Origin: Paracoccaceae bacterium
GTDB taxonomy: Bacteria > Pseudomonadota > Alphaproteobacteria > Rhodobacterales > Rhodobacteraceae
NCBI GenBank assembly: GCA_902534325.1
Contig: CACAPQ010000018.1
Span: 1-47,735 of the forward strand
Length of the DNA stretch: 47,735 nucleotides
Direction of reading: 5' to 3'
The notes beneath the pieces are model-generated. The model made no database searches. It was not told where the DNA came from and saw nothing but the letters and a program-made list of their open reading frames with translations. Positions 8,679 to 16,132 of this stretch are shown here, one piece after another (the first letter of the stretch is position 1; each line of letters begins with the position of its first letter). The position numbers and the translations under genes are program-made.

Positions 8679-9292
8679 TTCTTGGCATGCCAATTGTCAT
8701 AAGCCAATACGATTTTCCTTGCTGCTAATTGGATATCATCATCACTCATAGATGGATGAAATAGATTTGATCCAATCCCAAAGCCGGTTACACCGGCATC
8801 TAACCAATCTCTGAAATGGGTTTCATCGATACCACCAACGGCATACGTTTTTAGATTGCTTGGCAGTACAGCTTTAAGTGCTTTAAAACCCTTAACTCCG
8901 AGTTTAAAGGCTGGAAAAATTTTTAGGCCGTCTGCCGCCGAATTGATTGCTGAAAAACATTCAGATGGTGTGAAGGCTCCTGGGAAAGAAAGCATACCTT
9001 TGTTTTTTGTAGCTTTAATTACTTCCGTATCTGTATTTGGGGATACGATCATCTGACAACCTAAATTATAGAGCTCACTGACCTCACTGACATTTGTAAC
9101 TGTTCCAGCGCCAATGGTAACGGAATTGCCGAATCTATTTTGCATCTCTGAAATAGTTTTCATTGGGTTAGGAGAATTCAGTGGAACTTCTAACTTACAA
9201 AACCCTTCAGCAATCAATATTTCACCTACCGTGACACACCTATCACGTGTTAGCCCTCTTAAAATTGCTATCAATTCACGATTTCTATTCAT
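8675..9292 (-). CDS. dgoA: 2-dehydro-3-deoxy-6-phosphogalactonate aldolase
   Basis: A 205-residue class I aldolase of the KDPG/KDPGal family that splits the phosphorylated keto-deoxy sugar acid to pyruvate and glyceraldehyde-3-phosphate. The catalytic set expected in the family is present: Arg12 (ILRG), Glu35 (KLEVPL) and the Schiff-base lysine Lys124 (LKIFPA), plus the GAGTV motif at 61-65 and GGI near residue 166 in the phosphate site. The sequence is closer to DgoA than to Eda (KLEVPLNSPNP and FPAFKLGVKGFKALKAVLP), agreeing with the kinase next door. It starts 5 bp after the kinase stop codon and is coupled to the lactonase downstream. Confidence 0.93.
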   Translation of the reverse strand: MNRNRELIAILRGLTRDRCVTVGEILIAEGFCKLEVPLNSPNPMKTISEMQNRFGNSVTIGAGTVTNVSEVSELYNLGCQMIVSPNTDTEVIKATKNKGMLSFPGAFTPSECFSAINSAADGLKIFPAFKLGVKGFKALKAVLPSNLKTYAVGGIDETHFRDWLDAGVTGFGIGSNLFHPSMSDDDIQLAARKIVLAYDNWHAKK

Positions 9293-9297
9293 AGATT

Positions 9298-10209
9298 TTA
9301 CCTACCAAGACATGCTTGTTTAAGGCCATTAAGCGTTACGTTTTGTGTGTTTTCAATAGTTGCATTTAAGCCTAATTTTTTAAGTGCTTTTTCGTAAAGG
9401 ACACATAAATCATCGTTTCCTATCATAACTATATTCTGACCCAGCCAGTAACTTTTTGCTCCGGCTAATTCAGAACCTATCAGATATCCCGAAAGCTTAG
9501 ACTTAAGAAATTTAGCAGAAGTATTTTCCAAAAGATCTGCAGCGCGTAGCCCAAATAATTTAGAAGAAAGCAAAGCAGGATTGGAGTATGTATCCTCGAA
9601 AGCTTCCAAAAAAGAGGTTGGATCAAAATCGTTGCTTTGCACAGAACTTTTTAAAATAGAACGCTCAGAAAGCGACAGAAAAATTTCACCTGTCATAAAT
9701 GTTTTAAAACTGACTATTTCGCCCGCGCTTATGTGTACCCACTTCGTATGTGTTCCGGGAAGGCAGATAATACCATCAAAATCTGGTTTTTTTGACAAAT
9801 ATCCAGCAATTTGAGTTTCCTCACCTCGCATTACGTCCGGCGGTGACTTTTGCATAATACCGGGTACAATACTTACTGAAATTCGCTGATCTTCTGTTTC
9901 GATTTTTATTATTTTTTCTTTATTTACAGGAGGGCAGGGAGCTTTTAAGTAAGCTGCCTCTTTCCAGCCGGTTTTTGCTCCGGCCATTCCACAAATTATT
10001 ATGGGACACTTGGCGTTTCCTTCTTTAGGTAGCCAATTTCCGATGAGGCCCATAAGATAGGGTTCAAATTCACTTGGCATAAGTGAGGACATACCTTTAC
10101 CTTTGGTAATTCTATTAATAACGTTTCCCTGATGATCCATGCCCCAGACACGTAAATTTGATGTGCCCCAGTCGGCTGCGATCAATGAAATTTCGCTGAA
10201 CTCACTCAT
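9298..10209 (-). CDS. dgoK: 2-dehydro-3-deoxygalactonokinase
   Basis: A 303-residue sugar-acid kinase of the DgoK family. The N-terminal signature AADWGTSNLRVW (about residues 11-22) is the ATPase-fold phosphate loop typical of DgoK. GICLPGTHTKWV-type sequence (residues about 145-153, reading CLPGTHTKWVHI) and FMTGEIFLSL follow. It phosphorylates 2-keto-3-deoxygalactonate for the aldolase encoded immediately downstream. Its start ATG at 10209 overlaps the stop of the SDR gene by ATGA. The length matches the family. Kinase and aldolase together define the galactonate, rather than gluconate, branch. Confidence 0.93.
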   Translation of the reverse strand: MSEFSEISLIAADWGTSNLRVWGMDHQGNVINRITKGKGMSSLMPSEFEPYLMGLIGNWLPKEGNAKCPIIICGMAGAKTGWKEAAYLKAPCPPVNKEKIIKIETEDQRISVSIVPGIMQKSPPDVMRGEETQIAGYLSKKPDFDGIICLPGTHTKWVHISAGEIVSFKTFMTGEIFLSLSERSILKSSVQSNDFDPTSFLEAFEDTYSNPALLSSKLFGLRAADLLENTSAKFLKSKLSGYLIGSELAGAKSYWLGQNIVMIGNDDLCVLYEKALKKLGLNATIENTQNVTLNGLKQACLGR

Positions 10210-10973
10210 CCGGTAACTACCACACCACCGTCTATAACTAAGGCCTGGGAGGTCATCATTTTTGAGGTGCCAGAAGCTAAAAATAATGTGCCCCCTACAA
10301 TATCAGATCCTGATAAGTGTTCCTTGAGACATTGCCTATCTAAATGTTTTGAAAGACCATCTTCTGTTGCCCATAAATCCATCTGCCTTTTGGTTAAAAC
10401 CCATCCTGGCATAACTGCATTTACCCGAATATTAAATGGACCTAATTCTCGTGCCAAAGAACGGGTCAAGCCTGTAATAGCAGATTTAGCAGTTGCATAT
10501 GCTGGATACCCTTCATTGCCCATCATGTATGAAATTGATGAAAAGTTAATGATAGACCCACCACCATTTTTTTTCATTCCCTCTACCACCTCTTGAGCGG
10601 CAAAAAAATGTGGTTTCAAATTCACATTCATTGTTTTGTCCCACTGTTCAGATGTAAACTCAACTAATGAATGGCGATTATCATTAGCAGCATTATTCAC
10701 TAAAACAGATATGGGCCCTTGTTTTTTGGCTGTCCTTTGTAATGCTGTCTTCAATTCTTTTGTATTGGTTACATCACATTCTAGAAAGCCTGGTTCATGT
10801 TTATACTTACCTTTACAATCTATCAAAAATTTTTCTGGATTTGATCTTTGTATGAAAGTTACCTTGGAACCTTGTGACAAAAAACCCTTAGTTAAGTCTG
10901 CCCCAATGCCGGATCCGCCGCCAGTTATAAAAATACTTTGATCTTCCAAATCGTGAAATGTTGCAAATTGCAT
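10206..10973 (-). CDS. SDR family sugar dehydrogenase, probably D-galactose 1-dehydrogenase
   Basis: A 255-residue classical short-chain dehydrogenase with the cofactor motif GGGSGIGADL (about residues 18-27), NNAAN (about 92-96), the catalytic serine in NFSSISY and the YATAK Tyr-Lys pair near residue 159. It is the first gene of the galactose operon, and the set (dehydrogenase, lactonase, kinase, aldolase, mutarotase) is the De Ley-Doudoroff route, so oxidation of beta-D-galactose to galactonolactone is the likely reaction. SDR substrate specificity cannot be read reliably from sequence; L-fucose or arabinose are alternatives. An AGGAA site lies about 8 bases before the ATG. Confidence 0.85.
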   Translation of the reverse strand: MQFATFHDLEDQSIFITGGGSGIGADLTKGFLSQGSKVTFIQRSNPEKFLIDCKGKYKHEPGFLECDVTNTKELKTALQRTAKKQGPISVLVNNAANDNRHSLVEFTSEQWDKTMNVNLKPHFFAAQEVVEGMKKNGGGSIINFSSISYMMGNEGYPAYATAKSAITGLTRSLARELGPFNIRVNAVMPGWVLTKRQMDLWATEDGLSKHLDRQCLKEHLSGSDIVGGTLFLASGTSKMMTSQALVIDGGVVVTG

Positions 10974-10994
10974 TTTTTATATTTCCTAGTGTTT

Positions 10995-11060
10995 AGAATT
11001 ACTTTTTTAAAATTCTTTCAAATTAAAATCTAAGAACTGGAAAATTCGCATAAGAATTTT
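10995..11060. promoter_or_regulatory. Paired inverted repeats upstream of the galactose operon, possible operators
   Basis: Two inverted repeats built on AATTC lie in the 105-bp space between ettA and the galactose operon. One is AAAATTC-N6-GAATTTT at 11041-11060, with perfect 7-bp arms. The other is AGAATT-N10-AATTCT at 10995-11016. Their centres are about 45 bp apart and both are upstream of the SDR start at 10973. They could bind a local repressor, but no regulator gene is adjacent, and AT-rich DNA produces such repeats by chance. Confidence 0.3.
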
Positions 11061-11078
11061 AAAAAACTTCCATTTCCT

Positions 11079-12734
11079 TCATCGGGTAAATTTTTTGTGC
11101 TTTATTCTTTTGGGCTCAAGAGCATCTGGGCCAAATCTTCTCTTCTTATCTTCTTCGTAATCTTCAAAGTTTCCTTCAAACCATTCCACGTGAGCGTCGC
11201 CTTCAAAAGCCATAATATGTGTGCAAATTCGATCTAGAAAAAAACGATCGTGGGATATAACGACTGCACATCCGGCAAAATCTACTAATGCATCTTCCAG
11301 AGCGCGCAGGGTCTCTACATCCAAGTCATTTGTAGGTTCATCTAATAACAAAACGTTACCACCTGACTTCAAGAGGCGGGCCATATGGACCCTGTTTCGT
11401 TCGCCGCCAGATAACAAGGAAACTTTCTTTTGCTGATCCCCACCTTTAAAATTAAATGATGAACAATAGGCGCGCGAATTTAATTGAGCATCACCCAATT
11501 CAATTAGTTCGGCTCCACCTGAAATCGCTTCCCACACAGTTTCACCATCTTTTAAATCGTCTCTAGATTGGTCTACGTATGATAGTTGTACTGTGTCCCC
11601 ATAACTAACAGAGCCTGAGTCTTCGCTTTCCTGTCCCGTAAGAACTTTAAATAGTGTTGATTTACCTGCGCCGTTCGGCCCAATTACGCCAACTATTCCC
11701 CCCGGTGGTAGGCTAAAACTTAGACCTTCAATAAGAAGTTTATCGCCCATGGCTTTATTTAAGTTGTCAACTTCGATGACTTTTCCACCCAATCTTGGTC
11801 CATTTGGAATAACAATTTGAGCTCGTGATATTTTTTCGCGTTCTGATTGTGTTGCTAAATCGTTGTACGCGTTGATCCTGGCTTTCTGTTTTGCTTGACG
11901 AGCTTTTTGGCCCTGACGCATCCATTCTAATTCGCGTTCCAAAGTTTTTTGTCGTGTTTTGTCTTCGCGTGACTCTTGTTCTAGTCTTTTGGCCTTTTGC
12001 TCCAACCAGCTTGAATAATTACCTTCATATGGAATGCCGCGACCGCGATCCAATTCTAAGATCCATCCAGTTATATCATCTAAAAAATATCTGTCATGTG
12101 TTACAATTAAGATCGTACCTTTGTAGTCAATTAAATGTTGTTGTAACCAAGCAATCGTCTCCGCATCTAAATGGTTTGTTGGTTCATCAAGTAGCAGCAT
12201 TTCTGGAGCTTCCAGCAGAAGCTTGCATAGTGCAACACGGCGTTTTTCACCTCCAGAGAGAGTTGTTACATCAGCATCGTCAGGCGGGCAGCGAAGAGCT
12301 TCCATGCTAACGTCAATTTGACTGTCTAAATCCCATAAATTCTCCGCATCTATTTGATCCTGAAGTTTTGCCATTTCATCTGCTGTTTCATCAGAATAGT
12401 TCATAGCTAAATCGTTGTAACGGTCGAGAATTTCTTTTTTTGGAGCTACACCTAACATCACGTTTTCACGGACATTTTTTGATGAGTCTAATTCAGGTTC
12501 TTGCGGCAAATAACCAACTTTTGCGCCTTCTGCAGACCATGCTTCACCAGAAAAATCTGTATCTAAACCGGCCATTATTTTCATCAGTGTAGACTTACCA
12601 GCTCCATTAACGCCAACCACACCTATTTTAACGCCAGGTAAGAAGCTCAAGTGTATATTTTCAAAACATTTTTTTCCACCTGGATAAGTTTTTGACACAC
12701 CCTGCATATGATAAACGTATTGATAAGCAGCCAT
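11079..12734 (-). CDS. ettA: Energy-dependent translational throttle protein EttA (ABC-F)
   Basis: A 551-residue ABC-F ATPase with two nucleotide-binding domains and no membrane segments. It binds the ribosomal E site and gates entry into elongation according to the ATP/ADP ratio. Walker A motifs are GVNGAGKST (residues 41-49) and GPNGAGKST near residue 352. ABC signatures are LSGGEKRRVALC and LSGGERNRVHMA, and Walker B-type LLLDEPTNHLD and LLLDEPTNDLD are both intact. The charged linker between the domains (WMRQGQKARQAKQKARINAYNDL) is the ribosome-contacting arm region. Length is within a few residues of the family norm. It is monocistronic or leads into the galactose operon. Confidence 0.95.
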   Translation of the reverse strand: MAAYQYVYHMQGVSKTYPGGKKCFENIHLSFLPGVKIGVVGVNGAGKSTLMKIMAGLDTDFSGEAWSAEGAKVGYLPQEPELDSSKNVRENVMLGVAPKKEILDRYNDLAMNYSDETADEMAKLQDQIDAENLWDLDSQIDVSMEALRCPPDDADVTTLSGGEKRRVALCKLLLEAPEMLLLDEPTNHLDAETIAWLQQHLIDYKGTILIVTHDRYFLDDITGWILELDRGRGIPYEGNYSSWLEQKAKRLEQESREDKTRQKTLERELEWMRQGQKARQAKQKARINAYNDLATQSEREKISRAQIVIPNGPRLGGKVIEVDNLNKAMGDKLLIEGLSFSLPPGGIVGVIGPNGAGKSTLFKVLTGQESEDSGSVSYGDTVQLSYVDQSRDDLKDGETVWEAISGGAELIELGDAQLNSRAYCSSFNFKGGDQQKKVSLLSGGERNRVHMARLLKSGGNVLLLDEPTNDLDVETLRALEDALVDFAGCAVVISHDRFFLDRICTHIMAFEGDAHVEWFEGNFEDYEEDKKRRFGPDALEPKRIKHKKFTR

Positions 12735-12913
12735 TATTTACTCCAATTTTAACAACTTCACAGAAGAATACGCTTTCATTACTTGATGAGCAATCGTTAA
12801 GTCTTAGAATAAATTTAGTGATTTGGTTTGGTGAAAAATATTGAAACCCAAATGTATAGAAAACTGGTAAAAACCAAAATATAAAGAAAGGTATTAAAGG
12901 AATTTTTGATTTA

Positions 12914-13483
12914 ATGTTTTTGGATGGTAGAAAAATAGGTCTGTTAGGCGGCTCATTTGATCCGCCCCATGTGGGTCATGTCCATTTTTCTTTTCACGCT
13001 ATGAAGCTCTTTAATTTAGATAAAGTAATTTGGCTTATCAGTCCTGGGAACCCGTTAAAAAGTATGGCTCCTGCGCCAATACAAATTCGACTAGAGCAGG
13101 CACAAAAAATTATTCGCAATCCCAAAGTTATAATTTCAAAAGTAGAAACCGAAATTGGTACACAATATTCTTGGGAAACATTAGATTACCTATCTTTGAA
13201 ATACCCCAAAACTAAATTTGTCTGGCTAATGGGTTCTGACAATTTGGCACAATTTCATTTGTGGAAAAACTGGAAGTGGATTATTGAAAACTTTCCAATT
13301 GGCGTTCTTGCGCGGCCACAATATCGTCAAATGGGCTTAAATTCAAAAGTAGCAAAGATTTATAAAACCTATAAGCTCCCAGCAAAAGAGGGTAGGCTCC
13401 TTCCTTACCAGCATTCCCCCAAATGGTGTTTCTCAAATATGCCTTTGATGAAGGTTTCGAGTTCGGAAATTCGAAAAAAATAA
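12914..13483 (+). CDS. nadD: Nicotinate-nucleotide adenylyltransferase
   Basis: A 189-residue nucleotidyltransferase converting nicotinate mononucleotide and ATP to deamido-NAD in NAD synthesis. The GSFDPPHVGH motif (residues 15-24) carries the HxGH-type nucleotide site, and the SSSEIRKK sequence at the extreme C-terminus is the ISSTxIR phosphate-binding motif. The protein ends directly after this motif, lacking the short helix found beyond it in enterobacterial NadD. Comparable short forms are known to me from Rhodobacterales, so this is probably not a truncation. AAAGGA lies about 10 bases before the ATG. It converges on the TerB-like gene with an 18-bp gap. Confidence 0.93.
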   Translation: MFLDGRKIGLLGGSFDPPHVGHVHFSFHAMKLFNLDKVIWLISPGNPLKSMAPAPIQIRLEQAQKIIRNPKVIISKVETEIGTQYSWETLDYLSLKYPKTKFVWLMGSDNLAQFHLWKNWKWIIENFPIGVLARPQYRQMGLNSKVAKIYKTYKLPAKEGRLLPYQHSPKWCFSNMPLMKVSSSEIRKK

Positions 13484-13501
13484 TCTGCTTGGGATAAATA
13501 T

Positions 13502-13933
13502 TTATTTGCTTATTGTCATGTGTCGAGCTCTTGAGCCTCTCTCGATCGCGGCTGCGTGGAGTCGGTCTATGTTAAGTTCATACCTTATTTCTTCTAGTAG
13601 TCTTAATTCAGGTTCAAAAATTAATCCATCTGCTGCAGCTACATCACAACATAAAGCATACACGGTCTCGTTTAGTTCAGCTGGTAGATTCTCTCTCACA
13701 AGGCCAAACAAAGCATCTAAACCATCCTCTTGTTCAAAGAGGTCAAAGACGGTTTGAGAAATTGTGTTTAATCTATCTATATCGTATTCTGCAAAAATAG
13801 GTAGATTATTGACTGCAGATTGAATTTTAACCAGTTCCGCAGTTCTTATATTACTATCGGATATAGCTATTGCCATCATCATGGCCACGATACAATCTTG
13901 TGCTGTTAAAATTGGCGGTACTTCTCTGGACAT
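13502..13933 (-). CDS. TerB-like domain protein of unknown function
   Basis: About 143 residues, all helical in appearance, with the TerB fold pattern: an N-terminal DCIVAMMMAIAISDSNIRTAELVKI segment and a repeat-like CCDVAAADGLIFEPELRLLEEI segment. The two acidic positions (SD...E and AADG...E) are those that bind metal in TerB-type proteins. The frame is open to 14002, but ATG 13933 has an excellent AAAGGAG site 9 bases upstream, so the longer version is rejected. The domain name comes from tellurite resistance operons; nothing here implies tellurite. It is divergent from lysK. Its role is unknown. Confidence 0.8.
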   Translation of the reverse strand: MSREVPPILTAQDCIVAMMMAIAISDSNIRTAELVKIQSAVNNLPIFAEYDIDRLNTISQTVFDLFEQEDGLDALFGLVRENLPAELNETVYALCCDVAAADGLIFEPELRLLEEIRYELNIDRLHAAAIERGSRARHMTISK

Positions 13934-13969
13934 TTTGTGTCTCCTTTGAAACAGCTTAATTCGAGAATA

Positions 13970-13998
13970 TTGACCTATTTGATTTGTAGCAATAGTAA
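13970..13998 (+). promoter_or_regulatory. Possible lysK promoter
   Basis: TTGACC (13970-13975) is followed after 17 bases by TAGTAA (13993-13998), about 50 bp upstream of the lysK start. The -35 element is strong and the -10 is only a partial match, so this is a tentative visual assignment. Confidence 0.3.
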
Positions 13999-14046
13999 GC
14001 ATGGGTTTTTGTAAAACAAATAGAAAACGAGTCCTTGGAGTTTAAA

Positions 14047-15627
14047 ATGTTGGAAATGCGCGAAACAGGAATGGTTTCAAAGGCTTGGCCTTTTGATGAG
14101 GCGCGCCGTATACTAAAACGTTACGAAAAAGCTCCACCAGACAAAGGCTACGTATTATTTGAAACCGGCTATGGCCCTTCAGGACTACCGCATATTGGTA
14201 CTTTTGGAGAGGTAGCGCGGACGACAATGATAATGCGGGCTTTTCGTGAGATAAGCGATATCCCTGCTAAATTGATTTGCTTTTCAGATGATTTGGATGG
14301 AATGAGAAAAATTCCTGGTAACGTTCCGAACAAGGAAACCCTAAATGAGCACATACAAAAACCTTTAACTTCTGTTCCTGATCCTTTCGGTAAATTTGAA
14401 AGTTTTGGTCATCATAATAATGCTATGTTGAGAAGGTTTCTTGATACCTTTGGTTTTGAATATGAGTTTTATTCAGCAACAGATTTTTATAAATCTGGCA
14501 AGTTTGATCAAATTCTAAAGCGTGCAGTAGAGAAGTATGATGACATAATGCAAGTAATGTTAAAGTCTTTGCGTGATGAAAGAAAAAAAACATACTCCAT
14601 TTTTTTACCAATTCATCCTGAAACAGGACGCGTTTTATATGTTCCGTTAAATGGCGTTGATGTAAAAAACTACACAATCTCTTTCAATGATGAAGACGGG
14701 AAACCCTGGACGCTACCAGTGACTGGTGGCAATGTTAAATTTCAATGGAAGCCAGATTTTGGTGCGCGTTGGGCAGCTCTGGGAGTGGATTTTGAGATGT
14801 ATGGAAAAGACCACTCCACTAACACTCCAATTTATGATCGAATTTGTAAAATACTAGGACAAAGACCACCCGAGCACTTTACATATGAGCTATTTTTAGA
14901 TGACCAAGGGCAAAAAATTTCAAAGTCTTCTGGGAATGGAATATCGATAGATGAATGGTTAACTTATGCTAGTCCGGAAAGTTTAAGTTACTTCATGTAC
15001 CAGAAGCCAAAAACAGCTAAACGATTGCACTTTGATGTCATACCAAAAGCTGTTGACGAATATCACCAACAGCTAAGGGCCTATGATACGCAAGATTTGA
15101 AGTCTAAAGCTGCAAATCCAATTTTTCACATCCATGGGAATACAGCACCCAATTCCGATATGGTTGTACCGTTTAGTATGTTATTAAATCTTGCTGCAGT
15201 GGCTAATGCAGAAGATAAAGATCAGCTTTGGGGTTTTATTAAAAGATATGCGAAAGTCGCATCTCCCAAAACTAACCCTCAACTTGATCAAGCCGCTTCT
15301 TTTGCAATTAGTTACTACAATGACTTTGTTAAACCACAAAAGGTGTACAGATTACCCAACTCTATCGAAAGGGAAGCATTAACGGAGTTGCGAAATATGC
15401 TGAATGATTTCGAAGGTAATCCAGATGCCGAAGAACTTCAGTCTATTGTGTTTGCATGTGGCCGTGAGAAATTTGATCCATTGAGAGAATGGTTTACGGC
15501 TTTATATGAGGTTCTGCTAGGTGCTAGCCAAGGTCCAAGGTTTGGGGGCTTTATCGCACTTTATGGTATTGAAGAGACAATTCAGCTTATCGAAAAAGCT
15601 TTAGATGGAGTGTTTGTAAAAGATTGA
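14047..15627 (+). CDS. lysK: Lysine--tRNA ligase, class I
   Basis: A 526-residue class I lysyl-tRNA synthetase, the type found in archaea, spirochaetes and many alphaproteobacteria in place of class II LysS. The Rossmann catalytic core shows PHIGT (residues 48-52, the HIGH-equivalent) and KISKS (residues 290-294, the KMSKS loop). The C-terminal helical part with the LREWFTALYEVLLGASQGPRFGGFIALYG ending is characteristic of the family anticodon-binding cage. I choose ATG 14047, six bases after TTGGAG, over a TTG at 14035 that overlaps the ribosome binding site. It is divergent from the TerB-like gene. Confidence 0.95.
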   Translation: MLEMRETGMVSKAWPFDEARRILKRYEKAPPDKGYVLFETGYGPSGLPHIGTFGEVARTTMIMRAFREISDIPAKLICFSDDLDGMRKIPGNVPNKETLNEHIQKPLTSVPDPFGKFESFGHHNNAMLRRFLDTFGFEYEFYSATDFYKSGKFDQILKRAVEKYDDIMQVMLKSLRDERKKTYSIFLPIHPETGRVLYVPLNGVDVKNYTISFNDEDGKPWTLPVTGGNVKFQWKPDFGARWAALGVDFEMYGKDHSTNTPIYDRICKILGQRPPEHFTYELFLDDQGQKISKSSGNGISIDEWLTYASPESLSYFMYQKPKTAKRLHFDVIPKAVDEYHQQLRAYDTQDLKSKAANPIFHIHGNTAPNSDMVVPFSMLLNLAAVANAEDKDQLWGFIKRYAKVASPKTNPQLDQAASFAISYYNDFVKPQKVYRLPNSIEREALTELRNMLNDFEGNPDAEELQSIVFACGREKFDPLREWFTALYEVLLGASQGPRFGGFIALYGIEETIQLIEKALDGVFVKD

Positions 15628-15672
15628 CGAACGCAACTTGGGACCTAATTTGTAGTCAAATTGGAGGAAGTT

Positions 15673-16071
15673 GTGTTAAGATTTATAGCCGTTATTTTAA
15701 TTTTTATTTCGACAACATTAGCTGCAGACGAGCAGACTGATATTCAAAATACTATATCTAATCAATTAGAGGCTTTTGCTTCAGATGATTTTACCGAAGC
15801 CTTTACCCATGCGAGTCCTGGAATCAAAGATATTTTTGGTTCGGTTGATAATTTTTCAAGAATGGTAAAAAATGGCTACCCAATGGTTTGGCGTTATAAT
15901 AATTTTCAATTTTTAAAACTGGAAGAAACGCCGCAAGGATATTCTCAAATTGTGCGCATTACTGATAGAAAAGACCAGCTATTCTTGCTAAAGTATTTTA
16001 TGAAAAATATATCGGGAATATGGAAAATCTCAGGCGTAGCAATTATTGAGAACAGTGATTTTTCTGCATAA
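15673..16071 (+). CDS. DUF4864 domain-containing exported protein
   Basis: About 132 residues with an N-terminal signal peptide (LRFIAVILIFISTTLAADE) followed by a compact domain. The pattern IQNTISNQLEAFASDDFTEAFTHASPGIKDIFGS and a C-terminal WKISGVAIIE strand match DUF4864, a small cystatin/NTF2-like domain of unknown function common in alphaproteobacteria. The start is probably GTG 15673, four bases after GGAGGA; the frame extends to a TTG at 15661 that is part of that site. It follows lysK by about 45 bp on the same strand and may be cotranscribed. No function is known to me. Confidence 0.8.
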   Translation: MLRFIAVILIFISTTLAADEQTDIQNTISNQLEAFASDDFTEAFTHASPGIKDIFGSVDNFSRMVKNGYPMVWRYNNFQFLKLEETPQGYSQIVRITDRKDQLFLLKYFMKNISGIWKISGVAIIENSDFSA

Positions 16072-16132
16072 AATATTTCGGTGCATGGATAGTCTTTAAA
16101 ATTAGTTTTGAAGTAATTATCCTTATCCAATA

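Noticed and set aside
11891-12310. 139-residue open frame on the plus strand opposite ettA
   Set aside because: It lies entirely inside the well-supported ettA gene, shows no family motif and has no convincing ribosome binding site.
12914-13483. nadD as a truncated pseudogene
   Set aside because: The phosphate-binding SSSEIR motif is complete and the short C-terminus fits other forms in the order, so it is probably functional.
13502-13933. Tellurite resistance function from the TerB-like domain
   Set aside because: A TerB-like domain alone does not imply tellurite resistance, and no other ter gene is present.
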